Below, in pieces: positions 45,601 to 52,733 of a stretch of 54,496 nucleotides of DNA (the first letter of the stretch is position 1; each line of letters starts with the position of its first letter). Location of the stretch: positions 1-54,496 of the forward strand of contig JAIQFX010000046.1 of the NCBI GenBank assembly GCA_020073005.1, in the 5' to 3' direction. The notes beneath the pieces were generated by a model. That model was not told the origin of the DNA. It saw nothing but the letters and a program-made list of their open reading frames with translations, and searched no databases. The translations under genes were made by a program, and so were the position numbers. The stretch is from Terriglobia bacterium. Lineage in GTDB: Bacteria > Acidobacteriota > Vicinamibacteria > Vicinamibacterales > CAVVIG01.

Positions 45601-46189
45601 CCGCGCGACCGTCAATTTGCGCGTCGACGTGCGGATCGACGAATCCTACGTGCCCGACATGAATCAGCGGCTCATGCTGTACCGCAAAGTCGCGGCGGCG
45701 CGGCACGAGGAGGAGATCGACCGCGTGCTCGAGGAGGCGATCGATCGCTACGGACCGCTGCCGGACTCGCTCCTCAACCTGGCGGACTATGGGCGGATTC
45801 GTGTCATGGCCGATCGGCTCGGCGTCGATTCCATCGACCGTGAGGGGCGCATCGTCGTCTTAAAGTTCAGACCGCAGGCCAAGGTCGATCCCGTGCGGCT
45901 CGTGGCGCTGGTGCGGCGGCGTCCGGAGCTCACGCTCGTCCCGCCTGCGGCCTTGAAGTTGTCGTTGGAGGGCCCCAGCCACCAGCCACCAGCCACCACT
46001 CCCCGGCGAACCGGCGGCCGTCAATCCACGGCGCCGTCGTGGTGGACCGCCCGCGCGCGCGCCGGCGAAGTGAAACCCGGCTTCACGAAAGCGGATATCC
46101 TCAGATCGGCGAAGGAAGATCCGCGGGCGCCCGGCGGCGTCTTCGAGCGCGTCGGCGGTTTGTTGAGCGACCTCCTCGATCAAGGGTAA
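42647..46189 (+). CDS. mfd: transcription-repair coupling factor Mfd
   Basis: A 1180-residue translocase that removes stalled RNA polymerase and recruits UvrA. The UvrB-like N-terminal module, the RNAP-interaction domain ([20 protein letters not shown]) and the RecG-like helicase are all present: [19 protein letters not shown] (Walker A), [10 protein letters not shown] (DEEQ box), [15 protein letters not shown] and [18 protein letters not shown]. The GTG at 42647 overlaps the previous gene by 31 bases but is needed to include the conserved NLRAVL...[11 protein letters not shown] region; ATG 42740 would cut it. Near residue 1110 three 7-bp repeat units are translated in frame, inserting SHQPPATT-like residues before the UvrA-contact domain end. 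Confidence 0.95.
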   Translation: MVGPGAHTFLTSTSTSLNLRAVLKTAATRSGMEVPAREVSGLTPPAKALFVAAAAHAHPQAVVLYVVPSDADLEQTVADVSFFVAAVEGLSAGAAEHAVLPFPSHEVDPYRGLAPHVGVTSARARALHAIARGTARVVVASAAALLPRVSAPDRLLAASLELKPGQDIAPTDLAELLVDAGLTREDPADEHGEFAVRGGIVDIFPASETHPVRLEFIGDTIETLRTYDPATQRSIAAIDQVAIVPLKDVLSEDRRSTLFDYLSRAKETHIIVSERDEVDAQATKQLEQMQRSFEEKKTAAPQLPPPGLLFADWNVVDATLATATNLSYLGLSDDAAEPAAKDLKALPARHVRCQPTAEMRGRVADWVADIRRQRDEGGVTLFVAATQGRADRTIELLKEYDVFAIPVERAEDARYAAVLVAIGGLSRGFRLPDAGLQIYAEADVFEEERRAADRRRSSTRAFRSDLRDLKVGDFVVHVDHGIGMFVGLKQIGIGDAMQEFLELRYAGDDKLFVPVERLDLVQKYTGATKPPVDRLGGTSWERAKTKVKKAMRDMAEELLKLYAARKAVAGHAFAPDSHWQQEFEDAFEYELTPDQKTAIRDIKGDMESPTPMDRLLCGDVGYGKTEVAMRAAFKAVMDGKQVAFLAPTTVLAFQHQKTLKERFAGFPVRVEMVSRFRSKAEQKEVIADLAAGKVDIIVGTHRLLSKDVQFRDLGLLVVDEEQRFGVAHKEKIKQLKKKVDVLTMSATPIPRTLNMSLVGIRDMSIIETPPKDRLSIQTNVVKFDQQVISRAIRNELARGGQVYFVHNRVESIFSIGNLIQRLVPEARVVIGHGQMGEDTLERAMLDFVARKFDVLLATTIVENGLDIPNANTIIINRADRYGLSQLYQLRGRVGRSDRPAYAYLLIPPEDNLSPVAKKRLAAIKEFSDLGSGFRVAALDLEIRGAGNLLGGEQSGQIDTVGFEMYMKLLEQTVKELKGEEIEDDVRATVNLRVDVRIDESYVPDMNQRLMLYRKVAAARHEEEIDRVLEEAIDRYGPLPDSLLNLADYGRIRVMADRLGVDSIDREGRIVVLKFRPQAKVDPVRLVALVRRRPELTLVPPAALKLSLEGPSHQPPATTPRRTGGRQSTAPSWWTARARAGEVKPGFTKADILRSAKEDPRAPGGVFERVGGLLSDLLDQG
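45975..45995. repeat. heptamer array CCAGCCA (3 units) inside mfd
   Basis: Three perfect CCAGCCA units inside the mfd reading frame, followed by CCACTCC. 21 bases keep the frame; the encoded stretch is PSHQPPAT. Confidence 0.85.
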
Positions 46190-46214
46190 AATTAGTGTTT
46201 CCAAGAATTTAGCT

Positions 46215-47285
46215 ATGACTTACAAAACCGCTGTCCGCGCGGCCCTTCTGTGCAGCCTCGCGATGCCGATCGCCATCGGTCTCGCCCGCGCTGAAATCAT
46301 CGAGCAGATCCTCGTCAAGGTGAACGGGGAGATCTTCACCAAGACCGACCTCGAGCAGCGGCAGGTGCTGATGCTCCGCCAGAAGGGTCAGCAAATCGAT
46401 CTCAAGAGCGATCCGAACAACGTCCAGCTGCGCAAGGCGCTCGACGAAATCACGCCGCAGATCATGGTCGACGCGATCGACGAGATGCTGATGGTCCAGC
46501 GCGGCCGCGAGCTCGGCTACAAGCTCGGCGACGATCAGTTCAAGACCGTGCTGGACAACATCCGGAAGGAAAACAAGCTCGAGACTGACGAACAACTCCA
46601 GGCCGCGCTGAAGGCCGAGAACATGACGATGACCGAGCTGCGGAAGAACCTGGAGAAGTCGATGATCGTGCAGCGCGTGCAGCAGAACGAGGTCATGGGG
46701 AAGATCGGCGTGACCGAGGACGAAGCGAAGAAGTACTACGACTCGCACATGAACGAATTCACGACGCAGCCGACCGTCACGCTGCGCGAAATCCTCGTCA
46801 GCGTTCCGGCGGACGGTCGCGGCGTGAACGTCGGCGCGGACGAAGCGGCGAAAGCGAGAGCTGATGCGATCCGCGCGCGCGTGACTGGCGGCGAAGCCTT
46901 CGACAAGCTGGCAGCCGACGTGTCCGACTCGCCGTCGAAGGCGAATGCGGGCCTCATCGGGCCGCTGAGCCTCACCGAGGTGTCCGCGGATCTGCGGGCG
47001 CGCATCGACAAGATGAAGGTCGGCGACGTCAGCGAGGTCATGCGCACGAATCGCGGCTATCAGATCCTGAAGCTCGAAACGAAGACCGCGACGCAGGTCA
47101 TGTCGCTCGAGCAGGCGCGCGAGCAGATCGGCGAGCGCGTCTTCACCGACAAACGCAAGGTGGAATTCCTGAAGTACCTCGAAAAGCTCCGCAGCCAGGC
47201 GATCATCGAGTGGAAGAATCCTGACGTGCACAAGGCGTTCGATGAGGGATTGAAGCAACAGCAGGCGGCGCCGACGCTTCAGTGA
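46215..47285 (+). CDS. SurA-like periplasmic peptidyl-prolyl isomerase/chaperone
   Basis: A 356-residue secreted protein with signal peptide (VRAALLCSLAMPIAIGLARA). The N-terminal chaperone region has IIEQILVKVNGEIFTKTDLEQR, the SurA-type start, and the parvulin domain includes LREILVSVPADGRG..., the ARIRAR helix, AADVSDSPSKANAGLIG and MRTNRGYQILKLETK. SurA proteins help outer-membrane barrels fold, consistent with the barrel protein and TonB-family protein nearby. 25 bases after mfd, same strand. Confidence 0.88.
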   Translation: MTYKTAVRAALLCSLAMPIAIGLARAEIIEQILVKVNGEIFTKTDLEQRQVLMLRQKGQQIDLKSDPNNVQLRKALDEITPQIMVDAIDEMLMVQRGRELGYKLGDDQFKTVLDNIRKENKLETDEQLQAALKAENMTMTELRKNLEKSMIVQRVQQNEVMGKIGVTEDEAKKYYDSHMNEFTTQPTVTLREILVSVPADGRGVNVGADEAAKARADAIRARVTGGEAFDKLAADVSDSPSKANAGLIGPLSLTEVSADLRARIDKMKVGDVSEVMRTNRGYQILKLETKTATQVMSLEQAREQIGERVFTDKRKVEFLKYLEKLRSQAIIEWKNPDVHKAFDEGLKQQQAAPTLQ

Positions 47286-47288
47286 TTT

Positions 47289-47822
47289 GTGGAGTCACCA
47301 GCCACCAGCCACCAGCCACGGGTCATTGAGGCCGCCCAGTGGTTCGCCATCTGGACGCGGTCGCGCCACGAGCAGACCGTGCGCGAGCAGCTCGAGCGCA
47401 AGCGCATCGACGCCTTCCTGCCGACGATTCCGAAGTGGAGCCGCTGGAAGGACCGCAAGAAGAAGATCGACTGGCCGCTCTTCCCCGGCTACTGCTTCGC
47501 GCGCTTCGATCCCGCCGACGCGCTGCCGATCCTCAAGTGCACCGGCGTCGTGAACATCGTCTCGTTCGAGGGAAAACCGGCGGCGATTCCCGAGTACGAG
47601 CTCGAGAGCATCCGCGTCCTCGTCGGCAGCGAACTGCAGTTCGATCCGTGCCCGTTAATACATCAAGGGATGATGGTCGAGGTCGTCCACGGACCGCTGC
47701 GCGGCGTCGTCGGCCGGCTCCTCCGCAAGGACGCACCCAAGGCGCGCCTGATTCTGTCCGTGGATCTTATCGGACAAGCCGTCAGCGTCGAAGTCGACGC
47801 GGCTGACGTGAAAGCGTACTAG
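47289..47822 (+). CDS. NusG-like (RfaH/UpxY-type) antitermination factor
   Basis: A 177-residue specialised NusG paralogue. The NGN domain is WFAIWTRSRHEQTVREQLERK, then FPGYCFARFDP, and the KOW motif MVEVVHGPLRGVVGRLLRK is near the C-terminus. Such factors promote transcription of long polysaccharide or envelope operons. The only normal start before the NGN domain is GTG 47289, so the first residues MESPATSHQPR are encoded by a CCAGCCA repeat array. It begins three bases after the isomerase gene and is convergent with the M48-like gene. Confidence 0.85.
   Translation: MESPATSHQPRVIEAAQWFAIWTRSRHEQTVREQLERKRIDAFLPTIPKWSRWKDRKKKIDWPLFPGYCFARFDPADALPILKCTGVVNIVSFEGKPAAIPEYELESIRVLVGSELQFDPCPLIHQGMMVEVVHGPLRGVVGRLLRKDAPKARLILSVDLIGQAVSVEVDAADVKAY
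47291..47325. repeat. heptamer array CCAGCCA (5 units) at the start of the NusG-like gene
   Basis: GGAGTCA, CCAGCCA three times, CGGGTCA: five 7-bp units starting in the GTG start codon of the NusG-like gene. Confidence 0.85.
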
Positions 47823-47829
47823 ACCGCGA

Positions 47830-49515
47830 TCAATCCTGCTGAGCCGTGGTCCGCGCCGGCGCTTCCGCGTAGCGGATGTACGGCATGAGCGGCGTGATGG
47901 CGAGCGGCACTTTCTCGCGCGCCGACGTCAGGGGCACCGACGGCGTGCGGAGCAACTCCAGCCGATCGCTCCACGGATCCACCACCAGCCGCGCGCCCAG
48001 CGGCAGCGCCGCGATCTGATCGAGCTTCTCAGGCGCCAGCTCGGGCGCCTTCTGCATCAGGACTCCCAGCGGCTGTCCACCCTCGATGATGAAGTCGCCC
48101 ATGTGCGGCTGAATGAGATTGGTCAGCGCCTTCGCGTTGGCGGCGACGGCGCGGAGGAACAGGCCGGCGTCGGCGAGCTTGTCTTTGTACGGCGACTTGC
48201 TCAGCAGCTCGACGACTTTCGTGTCGGCCGCCGATTCCTCCGATGATGGATGACGGAAGCGCAGCGTGCCCAGGAGCTCGCTGTCCGGAACCATCAGCCG
48301 ATCGGCGAACGCGAACTTGGTGTCGATGAGCTGATGGCCCAGCAAGGCGTGACTCAGCTCGTGGCCCAGCACCATCGCGAGACTGGCTTCGTCCGGCAAG
48401 ACGTCGATGAGTCCGCGGCTGAGCACGATCGTGTGCCCGACGGTGAACGACTCCAGCGGCGCCGTCAGCAGGACGCGGCACTTCAGCGGCGGATCGATCG
48501 TGAGGTTGTTCGTCACCTCGAGATTGTTGAGCACGGTTTCGAGAACGGCGTCCACGCGCCCCGCGGGCGCCAGAAACCCGGCGCGCGACAGGCGGTCGAG
48601 GACGTTGTCCTCCGCCTGCTGCTCCCATCGCCGCTGACTCTGCACCGGCGAGAGCTGTTTGGTCTGATCGCTGCTGTCCTGCACGGTCGGCGCATCGAGC
48701 AGGATCGACGTGAACTCGGACTGCACGGCCGTCCCTTTCAGCTCGTAGCCCCACAGCCGCACCTGGCTCTTGATGCGCGGCATGCGCGGGAGCGCCGGCC
48801 TGTCGCTGAGATCGGTTTCCTCGCAGTACACGTACGCCGGCAGCCACAACCCGGGCAGCACGTTCACGCGCCAGCTGTCGACGTGAAACGAGAGCTTCTT
48901 GCGGAAGAAGCTCGACAGCGTGTGGTCGATGTTGCGGCTGATGCCGTTGAACCGGACGATGTTGAAGTCGCGGTCTTCGACCCAGATGCGTCCGGTGAAC
49001 CCGTCGGCGCTTCCACTCTTGGGATGGATGTCGAGCACGATCGTGCGCGCTTCGCCAAGAAATTCACGGCGAATGAACGCGAACTCGTACCGCTCGCGAT
49101 CGATCAGCCGCCAATCGGGAACGGTCGTCGCCGCGAAACCGGCGGGGAGGTACTGCACGTTGAACGGACGCGCCAGCAGACTGGCCGGATGGAACGATCC
49201 TTTGCTCGGGCTGAGCGGGATGAGATTCGGGCCGTCCTTGCCCTCGAACTGCCCGAGGAAATAATCGTCGTGGGTCGGCACCGTACCGAGCTTCGGATCC
49301 GGCGCGAGATTCTGGATGTACACCTCGACGAGCGGGTGGTACGCGCGCATCCGCGCGGTCAGCGCCGCTTCAGCTTTCGTGATGCGATCGACGACTTCGT
49401 CGGCGCTCATCGTGGCGCCGGCGGGTGCCGGCTGCTGCGCGCGCGGCGCCGACGCCAGCGACGTCGCGACGATCAAACCCATCAGCATGAGACAGACGCG
49501 AGCCGGTGACTGCAT
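47830..49515 (-). CDS. secreted M48-like zinc metalloprotease
   Basis: A 561-residue protein with a signal peptide (MLMGLIVATSLASAPRAQ). The N-terminal ~330 residues are a family-specific domain with many beta strands. The protease part has HELSHALLGHQL (HExxH) and the downstream EESAAD that supplies the third ligand, as in M48 peptidases, followed by a helical stretch. Substrate unknown; M48 members in this position often act on envelope proteins. It follows the TonB-family gene on the same strand, nine bases after it. Confidence 0.82.
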   Translation of the reverse strand: MQSPARVCLMLMGLIVATSLASAPRAQQPAPAGATMSADEVVDRITKAEAALTARMRAYHPLVEVYIQNLAPDPKLGTVPTHDDYFLGQFEGKDGPNLIPLSPSKGSFHPASLLARPFNVQYLPAGFAATTVPDWRLIDRERYEFAFIRREFLGEARTIVLDIHPKSGSADGFTGRIWVEDRDFNIVRFNGISRNIDHTLSSFFRKKLSFHVDSWRVNVLPGLWLPAYVYCEETDLSDRPALPRMPRIKSQVRLWGYELKGTAVQSEFTSILLDAPTVQDSSDQTKQLSPVQSQRRWEQQAEDNVLDRLSRAGFLAPAGRVDAVLETVLNNLEVTNNLTIDPPLKCRVLLTAPLESFTVGHTIVLSRGLIDVLPDEASLAMVLGHELSHALLGHQLIDTKFAFADRLMVPDSELLGTLRFRHPSSEESAADTKVVELLSKSPYKDKLADAGLFLRAVAANAKALTNLIQPHMGDFIIEGGQPLGVLMQKAPELAPEKLDQIAALPLGARLVVDPWSDRLELLRTPSVPLTSAREKVPLAITPLMPYIRYAEAPARTTAQQD

Positions 49516-49524
49516 GATTCGCCT

Positions 49525-50583
49525 TTATGCGAGACGGAAGACGATGTGAACGGTTGTGCGGAAATCGATGGGGTGTCCGCCGCTCTGCGCCGGCTTGAAG
49601 CGGATCCCCTGCGCGGCTCGCGTGGCGGACTCGTCGAGGCCGTGGCCGAGACCGCGAACCACGCCGAGCACGCGAAGCTCGCCGCTTGCCGCGAACTGCA
49701 CGTCGAGCACGACATCGCCCTCGATCTTGAGCGTCCGCGCTTCGTCGGTGTACGCGGGCGTCGGCTTCGACAGAATCTCGAGGGGCACGTCGATGCGCGG
49801 CTCGCGCAGCGCCGCGGCCGTCGCTTTCGGCTCGGGCTTCGCGTCGAAGTCGGTGGTCTGAACTTCCTGGCGCGGTCGCGACGCAGGCGGCGTGTCACCG
49901 CGGCCGCCGCTGAATCCCGCGTCGGCGAGGACGCGCGGCCGGGATTGCGCGAGCGCGGACGCTGGCGCCGCGCCGAACCCGGCATCGGCGACGACTCTGG
50001 ATCGGGCGGCGCCCGAGGCCGTCGCGCCGGAGCCGGCCGAATCGAAGGCGCCGACGCTGGCCGAACGGGTCTTGATTCCTGATCCCGTCGCCAATGGCGC
50101 ATCGAAGCCGGCGTTCTCGACTCCGTGTGCCGGCTCGGTCGTGCGCGCGACCGTCGCTCCGCTGTCGAACGCGCCGACGGTGACCGCCGGCTTCGCCGGC
50201 TCGATCTTGGCGGGCGTCTCACGTTTCGGCTCCGGCGCCGGCGGCTTGGGTTCAACGGGCGTCTCGATCGGACGACGCTCCGGAATCGGCGGTGGTTCGA
50301 GCCGCGAGAGTTCGACTTCGGCGGCTTTCGGCGGCTCCTTGATCAGCACCGGCACCGGGAGCGGCTTCAGCACAAGCGCCGGATCCGGCGCGGTCAACAC
50401 TCTGACGAACGTCAGGCTGCCAGCGGCGTGCGGCAACGGCGTGGACATCGCGTGTCGTGCCGCCACCACGCCCAACACGATCGCGGCCGCGTGCAGCAGG
50501 GCGCTGACCGTGACCGCGCCCCACGATCGTCGCGGCCGTCGCGCCGTGGCAAACAGAAGTTCTCCAGAGAACGAGGGGTTCAC
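49525..50583 (-). CDS. TonB-family protein
   Basis: A 352-residue protein. A single N-terminal helix (AVTVSALLHAAAIVLGVVA) anchors it; a Pro/Lys/Glu-rich region spans the periplasm; the C-terminal TonB domain shows LEILSKPTPAYTDEARTLKIEG, VVLDVQFAASGELRVLGVV and IRFKPAQSGGHPID. In the middle a motif of the form (V/A)xAGFxxA or VGAFDSG recurs about every 20-25 residues six times. The start is taken at GTG 50583 (VNPSFSGELLFAT); a TTG at 50613 is possible. It may energise outer-membrane transport. Divergent from dus. Confidence 0.85.
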   Translation of the reverse strand: MNPSFSGELLFATARRPRRSWGAVTVSALLHAAAIVLGVVAARHAMSTPLPHAAGSLTFVRVLTAPDPALVLKPLPVPVLIKEPPKAAEVELSRLEPPPIPERRPIETPVEPKPPAPEPKRETPAKIEPAKPAVTVGAFDSGATVARTTEPAHGVENAGFDAPLATGSGIKTRSASVGAFDSAGSGATASGAARSRVVADAGFGAAPASALAQSRPRVLADAGFSGGRGDTPPASRPRQEVQTTDFDAKPEPKATAAALREPRIDVPLEILSKPTPAYTDEARTLKIEGDVVLDVQFAASGELRVLGVVRGLGHGLDESATRAAQGIRFKPAQSGGHPIDFRTTVHIVFRLA

Positions 50584-50683
50584 TGAAGCACGTATCGGCC
50601 GGTGAACCCACAATCCTGCACAAGGATCAGGCGTGGCGTCCCGGCGGGTGCCGGCATGTGCAATGACGTAAAAGCCGGTGTGC

Positions 50684-50689
50684 TACAGT
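50684..50689 (+). promoter_or_regulatory. candidate extended -10 of dus
   Basis: TGTGCTACAGT contains TGn-extended TACAGT; the same 11-mer lies upstream of dnaA. No clear -35. Confidence 0.35.
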
Positions 50690-50703
50690 TCGAGAGCGGT
50701 CTC

Positions 50704-50745
50704 GACTCTTCGCTTTTCACTTTTCTCTTTTAAGTTTCAACTTTG
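50704..50745. repeat. heptamer array before dus (6 degenerate units)
   Basis: GACTCTT, CGCTTTT, CACTTTT, CTCTTTT, AAGTTTC, AACTTTG: six 7-bp units. Reverse complemented they resemble the AAACTGA/AAAGGCA units before glmS. The last unit contains the TTG start codon of dus. Confidence 0.7.
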
Positions 50746-51774
50746 AACATAGGCTCTGTCTCCTTACCGTCGCCGTTCGCCATCGCCCCCATGGCGGGCA
50801 TGACCGATACCGCGTTCCGCCGCCTCGTGAAGCGGCAGGGCGGCTGCGGCCTGGTCGTGACCGAGATGGTCAGCGCGGAGGGTCTCGTGCGCGGCATCGA
50901 CCGCACGCTCGAGTACACCGAATACACCCAGGAAGAGCGGCCGATCGCCATTCAGATTTTCGGCGGCGATCCCGAGAAGATGGCCGCCGCCGCGCAAATC
51001 GTCGAAGGCATGGGCGCGGACATCGTCGACGTGAACATGGGATGCCCGGTGCCGAAGATCGCGAAGCACAACGCGGGATGCAGCCTGATGCGCGAGCCGG
51101 CGCACGCGGCGAGCGTGATCGCGGCGATGTCGAAAGCCGTGAAGATTCCGGTGACCGTGAAGATGCGCGCCGGGTGGAACGATGACGAGCGCACCGCGCC
51201 GGCGCTGGCGCGGATGGTCGAGGACGCCGGCGCCGCCGCGATCGCCGTTCACGGCCGCACCGCGGCGCAGAGCTACAGCGGTTCCGCCGACTGGGATCTC
51301 GTCGCGAGCATTGCCGGGGCGCTCACGATCCCGGTTTTCGGGAGCGGCGATTGCATCGAAGCCTCTCAGATAATTGACAAGCTGCACGCGGGCGTCGAGG
51401 GCGTGCTGGTCGGTCGCGGCGTGCTGCGCAACCCGTGGATTCTCGCTCAGGCGGCGGACATCGCCGCCGGGCGTCAGCCGCGCGAAATCACGCTCGAGGA
51501 TCGTGGCAGGTTTCTAATCGACTACATCGATCTCCTGCGTGAGGAGCGAGTGCGTCCCAGCCACCAGCCACCAGCCACCAGTCACGCATCGTCAGCCAAC
51601 AGCCACGACCGTTGGGTCATCAACAAGCTCCGAGCTCTTGGTTCCTGGTACACCAAGGGGCTCGACAACGGCTCGCATCTGAGGACCGCCATCAACCGCG
51701 CCGACTCGATCGCGGCGCTTCGCGAAACAATCACCGACTTTTTCTTCGCCGGCGCGCGCGTTTTCAGCCAGTAA
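50743..51774 (+). CDS. dusB: tRNA-dihydrouridine synthase
   Basis: A 343-residue FMN enzyme reducing uridines in tRNA D-loops. TIM-barrel motifs: PFAIAPMAGMTDTAFRRL, then GADIVDVNMGCPVPKI with the catalytic Cys101, VKMRAGWNDDERTA, IAVHGRTAAQSYSG and VLVGRGVLRNPWIL. The TTG start at 50743 lies in a heptamer array and is the only start before the conserved N-terminus. Between the barrel and the C-terminal helical domain (residues 272-288) seven 7-bp repeat units are translated as [17 protein letters not shown], an insertion without family counterpart. B-type is likely from the nifR3-like pattern, but the symbol is not certain. Confidence 0.92.
   Translation: MNIGSVSLPSPFAIAPMAGMTDTAFRRLVKRQGGCGLVVTEMVSAEGLVRGIDRTLEYTEYTQEERPIAIQIFGGDPEKMAAAAQIVEGMGADIVDVNMGCPVPKIAKHNAGCSLMREPAHAASVIAAMSKAVKIPVTVKMRAGWNDDERTAPALARMVEDAGAAAIAVHGRTAAQSYSGSADWDLVASIAGALTIPVFGSGDCIEASQIIDKLHAGVEGVLVGRGVLRNPWILAQAADIAAGRQPREITLEDRGRFLIDYIDLLREERVRPSHQPPATSHASSANSHDRWVINKLRALGSWYTKGLDNGSHLRTAINRADSIAALRETITDFFFAGARVFSQ
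51557..51605. repeat. heptamer array CCAGCCA (7 units) inside dus
   Basis: CCAGCCA three times, CCAGTCA, CGCATCG, TCAGCCA, ACAGCCA: seven units (49 bases) read through in the dus frame. Confidence 0.85.
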
Positions 51775-51815
51775 CAATTCTGTCAGTATCGTTTTTGACC
51801 CATTCTGTATTTCCA

Positions 51816-51843
51816 TTGACACGCTCCTTCACCTGAGTAGAAT
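51816..51843 (+). promoter_or_regulatory. sigma-70-type promoter before the lipoprotein gene
   Basis: TTGACA (51816-51821), 16-base spacer, TAGAAT (51838-51843). This is the best promoter match in the window and implies a leader of about 140 bases. Confidence 0.65.
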
Positions 51844-51889
51844 CGCTGCCTCAGCTTTTCACGAATTATTCTTGGACTTCGACACTTAC

Positions 51890-51922
51890 GAACGTCGATT
51901 CTGCTCGCTACCGCCGACGTTC
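51890..51922 (+). promoter_or_regulatory. hairpin in the long leader of the lipoprotein gene
   Basis: GAACGTCG pairs perfectly with CGACGTTC around a 17-base loop, in the 5' leader downstream of the promoter. Its role is unknown; there is no T-run for a terminator. Confidence 0.35.
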
Positions 51923-51988
51923 TCCTCGAAGGAAGTGAAGAGCACGCTGTAACTCACGGGGCGGAGCACTGCCAGCCAAGAGCACGAT

Positions 51989-52660
51989 TTGGCTAAATAC
52001 CAGAAAAACTGCAACCCACAACTAATTGTAGGAATGTATGTTCTGGCGATAGCCCTATCATTTGGCGCCTGCGGCGGCAGCAGTCAGGACGCACGGAAAG
52101 TCATCACGCCCGAGTACGACAAGAAGACCGGCAAGCTGCAGCTGTTGAAGTACGACGCGAACGGCAACGGCAAGATCGACACCTGGAGCTACATGGACGG
52201 CGCGCGCGTCGTCCGCATCGAGATCGACAAGGACGAGGACGGCAAGATCGACCGCTGGGAGTACTACGACGCGAATCAGAAACTCGAGAAGGTCGGCTTC
52301 TCGCGCTTGAGCGACGGCAAGGAAGATGCGTGGTCGTACACCGGGCCGGACGGGTCGCTTCTCCGCATCGACGTGTCGACGAAGCGCGACGGCAAGGTCA
52401 CGCGTATCGAGCACTACCAGCAGAATCGGCTCGTCACGGCGGAAGAAGACACCGACGAGGACGGCAAGATCGACAAGTGGGAGACCTACGAAGGCGATCG
52501 TCTCGCGTCGATCGCCTTCGACACGCTGCATCGCGGCACGCCCGATCGACGTCTGACCTACGGTGCCGACGGGACAGCGAAGCTCGAAATCGATCGCGCC
52601 GGAGACGGGCATTTCGTCGCGGCGGAAGAACGTCCGGCAGCGCCGCGCCCTCGGCGCTAG
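51989..52660 (+). CDS. putative lipoprotein with DxDxDG calcium-binding-like repeats
   Basis: A 223-residue protein. A signal-like N-terminus (QLIVGMYVLAIALSFGACGG) ends in a possible lipobox with Cys28. The mature part contains three loops of the EF-hand or dockerin kind: DANGNGKIDTWSY, DKDEDGKIDRWEYY and DTDEDGKIDKWETY, each followed by a beta strand with aromatic residues, and shorter related copies. Such loops could bind calcium. The start is TTG 51989; an ATG at 52034 would shorten the signal. The coding start is AT-rich relative to the rest. Preceded by a strong promoter and followed by a heptamer array. Confidence 0.7.
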   Translation: MAKYQKNCNPQLIVGMYVLAIALSFGACGGSSQDARKVITPEYDKKTGKLQLLKYDANGNGKIDTWSYMDGARVVRIEIDKDEDGKIDRWEYYDANQKLEKVGFSRLSDGKEDAWSYTGPDGSLLRIDVSTKRDGKVTRIEHYQQNRLVTAEEDTDEDGKIDKWETYEGDRLASIAFDTLHRGTPDRRLTYGADGTAKLEIDRAGDGHFVAAEERPAAPRPRR

Positions 52661-52662
52661 CA

Positions 52663-52728
52663 GCACCCGGCACCCAGCACCCGGCACCCAGCACGGCACT
52701 CGGCACCCCGCACCAGGCACCCAGCACC
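52663..52728. repeat. heptamer array GCACCCA/G (9 units plus one 5-mer)
   Basis: GCACCCG and GCACCCA alternate twice, then a 5-base unit, then GCACTCG, GCACCCC, GCACCAG, GCACCCA and a partial GCACC. The array fills the gap between the lipoprotein stop and the GTG start of the regulator. Confidence 0.85.
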
Positions 52729-52733
52729 ATTTA

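Noticed and set aside
51557-51605. Short direct repeats as a CRISPR array
   Set aside because: Units are 7 bp with no spacers and no cas genes nearby.
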